Shown: positions 1 to 5,105 of the stretch, piece after piece
How the letters are laid out: each line of letters begins with the position of its first letter
How positions within the stretch are numbered: the stretch's first letter is position 1
Source: Planctomycetota bacterium
GTDB taxonomy: Bacteria; Planctomycetota; B15-G4
Reading direction: 5' to 3'
Assembly: GCA_003644265.1 (NCBI GenBank)
Contig: QNBX01000217.1
Location: 1-6,322 of the forward strand
DNA: 6,322 nucleotides
Made by a program: the position numbers and the translations under genes
The notes under the pieces: model-generated
Seen by the model: only the letters and a program-made list of their open reading frames with translations
Databases searched by the model: none
What the model was told of the DNA's origin: nothing

Positions 1-32
1 GCAACATCTGGGTGGCGCCCCTGCGCGACTGA
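1..32 (+). CDS. Possible 3' end of an upstream gene (partial)
   Basis: One plus-strand frame reads N-I-W-V-A-P-L-R-D and then stops at the TGA at 30-32. All nine visible codons end in G or C, which fits coding use in this GC-rich DNA. The stop lies 18 bp before the stop of the minus-strand gene that ends at 51, a normal convergent spacing. Nine codons are far too few to assign a family, and the other two plus frames stay open, so this is a weak inference. No terminator hairpin is visible between the two stops. Confidence 0.35.
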   Translation, partial: NIWVAPLRD

Positions 33-50
33 GGCGACGCGCGCGAGGGT

Positions 51-1043
51 TCAGCGACGGTCGCCGTCGCCATCGCGAGCGTCGTCACCGTTATCGCCGT
101 CGCTGTCGCTGTCGCTGTCGCCGTCGCTGTCGCTGTCGCTGTCGCCGCCGCTGTCGCTGACACCGCGGGTGTCGCCGCTGCTGACGGCGGGGCCCCGCAG
201 CGGCCCGTCGCAGACCACGCGCAGGCCGATGAAGCTGCCGTCGGCCAACCACCAGACGCTCTTGGGCAGGTTGGGGTCGCTGGCGTTCCAGTGGGGCGTG
301 TCCTCACGCAGGCGCTCGCACGCACACTGCGAGAGGCCGTCGAGGTAGCTGCCGCCCAGCAGCACGGCCTCGCCGCCCTCGCTGAGGGCCCACTCAGACA
401 CGTTGCCTTGCAGGTCGTGCAGTCCCCAGGCGTTGGCGGGCTTGCCGGCCACCGGGTGGGTCTTGTAGCGCGCGTTGCCGCGATACCAGGCCACGGCGCT
501 GAGGGACTCCTTGCTGCGGTTGGGTTCGGCGCCGTCGGCGCGGCAGGCGGCCTGCCACTCGGAGACCTGCGGCAGCCGGAAGCTGAGCCCCGTCGCGGCC
601 GAGAGCCAGGCGCAGTAGGCGCGGGCGTTGTGCGCCGAGACCGAGAGGGCGGGGTAGCCGCTGTGCCCAAAGCCCCGGTCCACGGCGATGTAGGGCGTGG
701 TGGGTCGCGCCAGGGCGTCCACCGCCGCGCCCTCGCTGTCGTCGGGTAGATCCGCGTCCTGGTCCAGCTTGTAGAGGAACACGTCGAAGGCGTCCCAGGT
801 GACCTCGGTGGTGGCCATCCAGAGCGGGGAGGGCGCGGCATCGTTGGAGGGCGGGTCGCTGTCCGGGCTCGCCGCGATGGCAGGCAGGCGCGCCAGATCG
901 AAGCTCACCAGCGTGCCCGGTATGGTCACGGTCTGGATCGCAGGTGCCTCCGGCTCGGTCTCCGCCGCCTCCTGCCCAGGTGTCCCCGAGGGAGCGAGCA
1001 GCATGGACAAGCTCAGCAGACAGGCGAGGCGTGCGCCGCGCAC
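51..1043 (-). CDS. Secreted FGE-sulfatase (SUMF1-like) domain protein with acidic repeat tail
   Basis: The product is about 330 residues from the GTG at 1043. I chose that start because it gives a compact signal peptide: Arg at 2 and 5, a hydrophobic run ACLLSLSMLL, then Pro/Gly before GQEAAE near residue 24. GTGs at 1118 and 1109 and an ATG at 1004 are alternatives, and no good Shine-Dalgarno is seen. The formylglycine-generating-enzyme fold spans about 38-280, with EVTWDAF (80-86), YPALSVS and AYCAWL (130-146), RLPQVSEWQAACR (156-168), the HPV and GLHDLQGNVSEW block (196-218), LLGGSYLD (228-235) and GLRVVCD (273-279). True FGEs oxidise a sulfatase cysteine to formylglycine using two cysteines just after GGS. 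Here the first position is Asp and only a Cys-Ala-Cys at 240-242 remains, so catalysis is doubtful; many bacterial members of this fold have other or unknown roles. The tail (about 290-330) is a Gly/Asp/Ser acidic stretch. The gene is divergent from the ApbE fusion. Domain call is strong; function is unknown. Confidence 0.85.
   Translation of the reverse strand: MRGARLACLLSLSMLLAPSGTPGQEAAETEPEAPAIQTVTIPGTLVSFDLARLPAIAASPDSDPPSNDAAPSPLWMATTEVTWDAFDVFLYKLDQDADLPDDSEGAAVDALARPTTPYIAVDRGFGHSGYPALSVSAHNARAYCAWLSAATGLSFRLPQVSEWQAACRADGAEPNRSKESLSAVAWYRGNARYKTHPVAGKPANAWGLHDLQGNVSEWALSEGGEAVLLGGSYLDGLSQCACERLREDTPHWNASDPNLPKSVWWLADGSFIGLRVVCDGPLRGPAVSSGDTRGVSDSGGDSDSDSDGDSDSDSDGDNGDDARDGDGDRR
99..146. 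repeat. 24-bp tandem repeat (two copies) built of GTCGCT hexamers
   Basis: Positions 99-122 and 123-146 are two identical 24-bp units, each made of three GTCGCT hexamers followed by GTCGCC. Imperfect hexamers continue to 158. Read on the minus strand, each unit encodes GDSDSDSD in the tail of the FGE-domain gene. The unit length is a multiple of three, so gain or loss of copies would lengthen or shorten the acidic tail without shifting the frame. Confidence 0.85.
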
Positions 1044-1170
1044 GGTGAGGGGGGTCGCGCCTCGGGCGCGGCAGGGCGCGAGCGCGGGGGAGCGCCGCGC
1101 TCCGCGCACGGCGATCACAGCCGCAGCCGCAGCCGCATACGCAGCGCGGGGCGGGGCAGGCAGGTCCGGG
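1044..1170. promoter_or_regulatory. GC-rich divergent region between the FGE-domain and ApbE genes
   Basis: This stretch lies between the two divergent signal-peptide coding regions and should hold both promoters unless the ApbE reading frame truly begins at 1045. I see no recognisable -35/-10 pair. It contains a perfect GC hairpin, GGAGCG and CGCTCC around a 3-base loop (1089-1103), flanked by GCGC on both sides (1082-1085 and 1104-1107). A 10-bp direct repeat CCGCGCACGG occurs at 1036-1045 and 1102-1111. Any regulatory role is inferred from position only. Confidence 0.3.
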
Positions 1171-2670
1171 GTCGCCTTGGTGTTGTTGTTGGCCACGCTG
1201 TGCTCGCACGTCCGGGGGCAGGCAGCGCACGAGTATAGGCAGATGATCATGGGGACCGAGGCGCGGCTGGTGCTGTACGCGCCCGACGAGCCCACGGCGC
1301 GGGCGGCGGCCACGGCGGCCTTTGCGCGGCTGGTGGCGTTGGACGACGCGCTGAGCGATTGGCGCGACGACAACGAACTGGCCGCGGTGGTGGCCGCGGC
1401 GGGCGCTGCGCCCGTGCCCGTGGGCCCCGATCTGCTGGAGGTGCTGCAGCGGTCGCGGCAGCTGGCGCGGGCCACGGACGGCGCCTTTGACCCCACCGTG
1501 GCGCCGGTGGTGGCGCTCTGGCGCGCGGCGCGGGAGTCCGGCGCGCCACCCGATCCCGAGGCCCTGGCTCAGGCCGCCGCGCGCGTGGGCTACATCGGGC
1601 TGGTCGTTGACGGCGAGGCGGGCACCGCCTGGCTGGAGCGCCCGGGCATGGGCCTCGACCTGGGCGCCTGCGCCAAGGGCTGGGCGGCGGCGCAGGCCCT
1701 GGCCGTGCTGGCCGAACAGGGCTGCCCCGCGTCGCTGGTGGACCTGGGCGGCGATCTGGCCGTGGGCGAGCCGCCCCCCGGTCGCACGGGCTGGCGCGTG
1801 GCCGCCGGCTGCAGCCTGCCCGGGCGCGCGCCGCGCGTGCTCACCCTCTCACACCGCGTGGTGGCCAGCTCCGGCTCCACCGAACAGCACCTCGACCTGG
1901 ACGGGCGGCGCCTGTCCCACGTGATCGACCCGCGCAGCGGCGAGGCCCTGGTCGACGCGCCCTGCGTGACGGTGGTGGCCGGCGACGGTCTGCTGGCGGA
2001 CGGCCTCGCCAGCGCGCTGATGGTCATGGGAGCCGGGCCGGGGCGCGCGCTGCTGGCCGAGCGCTGGCCCGAGCTGTCGGTGTTCTTTGACGACGCGCGT
2101 CGTGAGCCGCTCTTTGATGGCGAGAGCCTCGACGGCTGGGTCACCACGGGCGGGCGCTACGACGGCCGCGCGCGCTGGACCGTGCAGGATGGCGTCATCC
2201 TCGGACGCACCGCCGAGGACGGCGCCGGCGGGCTGCTCTACACCGCGGCGCGGTACGCCGACTTCGAGTTGGAGCTGGACGTGTGGCTCGATCATCCCTT
2301 CGACAGTGGGGTGTTCGTGCGCATGCTCCCGCCCGGCGACGGACGCGGCGGTCAGATCACGCTCGACGATCGCCCAGGTGGTGAGATCGGGGGCGTGTAC
2401 TCCGACGGCTGGCTGGCGCATCAACCCCTGGGCACGCGCGTCTGGCGGCGCGACACCTGGAACCATGTGCGCGTGCGCTGTGAGGGCGACGATCAGCACC
2501 TCATGGCCTGGGTCAACGGGTCGCTGGTGATGGATCAGCGCCTGCCGCCGGGCGCGACGGGCTTCGCGGCCAGCGGGCACATCGGCCTGCAGGTACACGG
2601 CGGAGGCAGCGACAGCGGCCACGGCGGGCGCGCCCGCTTTCGTGAGATCACGCTGATCGAGCTGCAGTAG
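1045..2670 (+). CDS. apbE: Exported ApbE-type FAD:protein FMN transferase fused to a DUF1080 domain
   Basis: ApbE enzymes move FMN from FAD onto a Thr or Ser of exported redox proteins, using Mg2+. Numbered from the GTG at 1045 (541 residues), the ApbE domain spans about 65-350: MGT (69-71), DGAFDPTV (145-152), LDLGACAKGWA (204-214), SLVDLGGDL (230-238), SSGS then HVIDPRSG (292-299), and ADGLASALMVMG (318-329). The metal-binding Asp of the last motif is kept and its usual Thr is Ser. A DUF1080 / 3-keto-disaccharide hydrolase domain, a concanavalin-like sandwich often found in sugar-acting planctomycete proteins, follows at about 353-541: LFDGESLDGW, SGVFVRM, GGVYSDG, WNHVRV, WVNG, GHIGLQVHGG and a closing FREITLIEL. 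ApbE alone is usually a little over 300 residues. The export signal core VALVLLLATLCSH lies at 43-55, so the chosen start leaves a long Arg-rich leader. The ATG at 1003 has GGAG 8 bases upstream but overlaps the divergent gene; the ATGs at 1243 and 1249 would lose the signal. Domain calls are strong, the start is weak. Confidence 0.88.
   Translation: MRGVAPRARQGASAGERRAPRTAITAAAAAAYAARGGAGRSGVALVLLLATLCSHVRGQAAHEYRQMIMGTEARLVLYAPDEPTARAAATAAFARLVALDDALSDWRDDNELAAVVAAAGAAPVPVGPDLLEVLQRSRQLARATDGAFDPTVAPVVALWRAARESGAPPDPEALAQAAARVGYIGLVVDGEAGTAWLERPGMGLDLGACAKGWAAAQALAVLAEQGCPASLVDLGGDLAVGEPPPGRTGWRVAAGCSLPGRAPRVLTLSHRVVASSGSTEQHLDLDGRRLSHVIDPRSGEALVDAPCVTVVAGDGLLADGLASALMVMGAGPGRALLAERWPELSVFFDDARREPLFDGESLDGWVTTGGRYDGRARWTVQDGVILGRTAEDGAGGLLYTAARYADFELELDVWLDHPFDSGVFVRMLPPGDGRGGQITLDDRPGGEIGGVYSDGWLAHQPLGTRVWRRDTWNHVRVRCEGDDQHLMAWVNGSLVMDQRLPPGATGFAASGHIGLQVHGGGSDSGHGGRARFREITLIELQ
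1118..1135. repeat. Three CAGCCG hexamers
   Basis: Three perfect CAGCCG units lie in tandem just upstream of the ApbE signal-peptide core. If translated in the ApbE frame they give a run of alanines. The run may be a simple low-complexity tract in a GC-rich leader rather than anything functional. Confidence 0.5.
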
Positions 2671-2871
2671 CAGGCCTCGATTGCAGATGCGCAGAGATGC
2701 CGATGCATGCGCGCCTTTCCGGTCGGCTAGGGGTCCCCCCCGGACATCTCCACGGTACGCGCGGTTTCTTCAACCCAAGCGACGCGTGTTGCCCTACAGT
2801 GCGGCCCGTGGAAGGGCGCCTCGCGCCGGCTCGGGCTGACTGCCGTGCGGTGAAGGCATGTTCAAGAGAAC

Positions 2872-2876
2872 AGGAG
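2872..2876 (+). promoter_or_regulatory. Ribosome binding site of the VCBS-ASPIC gene
   Basis: AGGAG ends 8 bases before the ATG at 2885. The earlier in-frame ATG at 2858 has only a GAAGG one base upstream, which is too close. This decides the start in favour of 2885. Confidence 0.7.
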
Positions 2877-2884
2877 ACTGGATC

Positions 2885-5086
2885 ATGGGTTGTCGCAGTG
2901 AATCGTTCCGTCATGGCTGCTCGCACACGTGGGCTGGGCTGACATCGGGTCTCATCAAGCGGCCGGGGTGGTGCGGGGTGGCCGTCGTGCTGCTCTCCGT
3001 GGGGGCGAGCGGTCAGGTCTCGCTCGGTGGCGGTAGCGTCGCTCACAGACCGATCTTTGGAGACGTGACGGTCCGAGCCGGGTTGGACACGGAGCAATAC
3101 GTCATCACGGATCCGCCCGACCCGCGTGGCTTGATCTACATGTCCGGAGGCGCGGCCATCGGTGACTACGACGCTGACGGCCACCCCGATCTGTACGTCA
3201 CGCGCTTTGATACTCCCCACGCACTGCAACGCAACACGGGGACGGGCACCTTTACCGACGTGACGGAGAGCGTCGGCCTGGGGGCGCTCACGACGGGCAA
3301 CGGGGCGGCCTGGGGCGACGTCGACAACGACGGCGACCTCGACCTTTACGTCACCGCGATCTTCGACACACGCTTCTACCTGTTCATCAACGATGGCGAG
3401 GGCCAGTTCAGCGAGGAGGGCGTGTCCCGGGGGGCCGCCGTCGAAGGCCCCGATATCCACTTCGGGCAGAGCGTGTGTTTCGGTGACTACGATCTCGACG
3501 GCTACCTGGACCTGCACGTGTGTGAGTGGAGGCGCAACGACCTCAACCCGCTGATGGCGCCTTCCAACTCGCGCCTGCTGCGCAACCTGGGCGCTCTTGA
3601 ACCTGGTCACTTCGAGGACACGACCGTTGCGGCCGGCCTCGATCTCAGCGGAGTCCACTTTACAGGTGCCGTGTTTTCCTTCGCATCCACGTTCACGGAC
3701 CTCGACCAGGACGGTTGGCCGGATCTCGCCATCACCGGGGACTTCGGCACGAGCCGACTCTTCTGGAATGATCACGACGGGAGCTTCACCGATGGCACGT
3801 TGGCCGCTGGCGTGGGCACCGACGAGAACGGCATGGGGTCAGCCCTCGGCGACTACGACGGGGACGGCCGACTCGATTGGTTCGTCACGTCGATCTACGA
3901 TCCGCCCTGCGAGTTCATGCCCTGCGGCTGGGGCTACACCGGAAACCGGCTCTTTCGCAACTTGGGTGGGCGCTTGTTCGAGGACGCGACGGACGCGGCC
4001 GGAGTCCGAGACGGTTCCTGGGGTTGGGGCGCGGCGTTCTTTGACTACGACAACGACGGCGACCTCGATCTGGCCCAGACGAACGGGATCGACTTCGCGG
4101 AGGATCCGAAGGACGAGATGTTCAACGATGACCCCATGCGTTTCTGGGTCAACCTCGGCGCGGGGTCCATGGCCGAGTCGGCGAATCGCCTGGGCATCAC
4201 CGACACCGGCAACGGCAAGGGCCTGGTCTACTTGGACTACGACACGGACGGCGACGTCGACTTGTTCGTGTGCAACAACTCGGCCGTTCCCGTTCTGTAC
4301 GCGAACCGCAGCAAGAAGAACAACGGCTGGCTGCGGGTGGAGACCGTTGGTCTGAGCGGAAGCCAGGGCATCGGCGCGCGCATCACGGTGCAGGTTGACA
4401 TCGACGGGCCGACTCAGGTCCGCGAGGTGACCTGCGGCAGCCACTTCCTGGGGCAGAGCGAGACGGTGGCTCACTTCGGGCTCGGTCCGGGCGACAACCG
4501 CGTCAATGAGGTCAGCGTGTACTGGCCCGTCAGTGGGACCCTGCAGGTCATGTCACCCGTCGCTCGCAACCAGCTGCTGGTCGTGCAGGAGCCGGAGGCC
4601 CCTCTCACGCTCTCGATCAATGGCCAGCGTGAGTTGGGCACGGGGGTCGTGATCGCCAGCGACCAGGTCACGGTGACCCTGGACGTGACGCCTAGCAGCT
4701 TCAGCGATCCGGTGCACTTGTACGTGGGGACGATGATCGGGCACTCTTCGATCACCTGGGCCACACCGCGTGGCCCGCAGAGCGAGGCGCAGCCGCTGCT
4801 GACCTCGGCGCTCACTGCGGCCAGCGGCCTCACGCTGTTCTCGGGGCAGCTCCCTGCGGGGACGCTGCTGACGACCTTCGTGGTGATCAGCGACGGGAGG
4901 CGCATTCTCGCTCGCGATGTGCAGAGCGTGCGCGTGCCGGGGTCAGCCGATCCCGCGCAGTTCGACGGCCTGGATCCCACCGACGCCTTGAACGCCTTCG
5001 CCAGCGACCTCGCCAGGCTTGCATGCGTACCCGCAGAGGCCGCGTCCTTCCCCTCGCTGCCCCTGCGCTTCCCGCTGGGCCCCTGA
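2885..5086 (+). CDS. Secreted FG-GAP/VCBS-repeat protein with ASPIC/UnbV domain (CRTAC1-like)
   Basis: The product has 733 residues from the ATG at 2885. A hydrophobic segment at about 29-43 (WCGVAVVLLSVGASG) ends in a likely signal-peptidase site before QVSLG. The body is a probable beta-propeller with seven DxDxDG-type calcium-binding motifs: DYDADGHPD (94-102), DVDNDGDLD (145-153), DYDLDGYLD (201-209), DLDQDGWPD (272-280), DYDGDGRLD (323-331), DYDNDGDLD (387-395) and DYDTDGDVD (451-459). Most are preceded by the family pattern of L-x-RN followed by F-x-D-x-T and AG. A Cys pair at 342 and 347 may form a disulfide. An ASPIC/UnbV domain covers about 481-571 (GIGARITV, VREVTCGSHFLGQSE, HFGLG, VYWPVSG, NQLLVVQEP). 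About 160 further residues, rich in beta-type sequence, are unassigned. Known relatives are extracellular or surface proteins of mostly unknown role, so binding or adhesion is inference. The next gene, 19 bp on, is a likely paralogue in the same operon. Confidence 0.92.
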   Translation: MGCRSESFRHGCSHTWAGLTSGLIKRPGWCGVAVVLLSVGASGQVSLGGGSVAHRPIFGDVTVRAGLDTEQYVITDPPDPRGLIYMSGGAAIGDYDADGHPDLYVTRFDTPHALQRNTGTGTFTDVTESVGLGALTTGNGAAWGDVDNDGDLDLYVTAIFDTRFYLFINDGEGQFSEEGVSRGAAVEGPDIHFGQSVCFGDYDLDGYLDLHVCEWRRNDLNPLMAPSNSRLLRNLGALEPGHFEDTTVAAGLDLSGVHFTGAVFSFASTFTDLDQDGWPDLAITGDFGTSRLFWNDHDGSFTDGTLAAGVGTDENGMGSALGDYDGDGRLDWFVTSIYDPPCEFMPCGWGYTGNRLFRNLGGRLFEDATDAAGVRDGSWGWGAAFFDYDNDGDLDLAQTNGIDFAEDPKDEMFNDDPMRFWVNLGAGSMAESANRLGITDTGNGKGLVYLDYDTDGDVDLFVCNNSAVPVLYANRSKKNNGWLRVETVGLSGSQGIGARITVQVDIDGPTQVREVTCGSHFLGQSETVAHFGLGPGDNRVNEVSVYWPVSGTLQVMSPVARNQLLVVQEPEAPLTLSINGQRELGTGVVIASDQVTVTLDVTPSSFSDPVHLYVGTMIGHSSITWATPRGPQSEAQPLLTSALTAASGLTLFSGQLPAGTLLTTFVVISDGRRILARDVQSVRVPGSADPAQFDGLDPTDALNAFASDLARLACVPAEAASFPSLPLRFPLGP

Positions 5087-5103
5087 TTCGGAGCTGGAGA
5101 ATC
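5085..5103 (+). promoter_or_regulatory. Small hairpin holding the ribosome binding site of the second VCBS gene
   Basis: GATTC (5085-5089) and GAATC (5099-5103) can pair around a 9-base loop. The Shine-Dalgarno GGAG at 5096-5099, 6 bases before the ATG at 5106, lies in the loop and its right edge. The ribosome site supports the start; the 5-bp stem is weak and may be chance. Confidence 0.4.
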
Positions 5104-5105
5104 CG

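Noticed and set aside
1044..1496. N-terminal extension of the FGE-domain frame up to 1496
   Set aside because: This part is antisense to the ApbE domain, is Ala/Ser/Arg low complexity, and would place the clear signal peptide in the middle of the protein.
1849..2622. Minus-strand open frame of 257 codons opposite the DUF1080 half
   Set aside because: The plus-strand frame carries clear family motifs; the reverse frame shows none and is expected by chance at this GC content.
2686..2712. GATGC repeated three times with a possible GCGCA/TGCGC stem after the ApbE stop
   Set aside because: The stem is only 5 bp with a 14-base loop and no T-run follows, so it does not qualify as a terminator; the repeats are short and likely chance.
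2765..2800. Possible -10-like TACAGT upstream of the VCBS gene
   Set aside because: No acceptable -35 element lies at the right distance, so a promoter cannot be supported.
2697..2942. Small plus-strand frame of 81 codons in the gap before the VCBS gene
   Set aside because: It overlaps the start of the VCBS gene in another frame, has no ribosome site or recognisable motif, and has Arg/Pro-rich composition typical of chance frames.
2648..3775. Minus-strand open frame of 375 codons
   Set aside because: It is antisense to the VCBS-ASPIC gene and has the same valine-rich pattern from complemented DxDxDG codons; no family match is seen.
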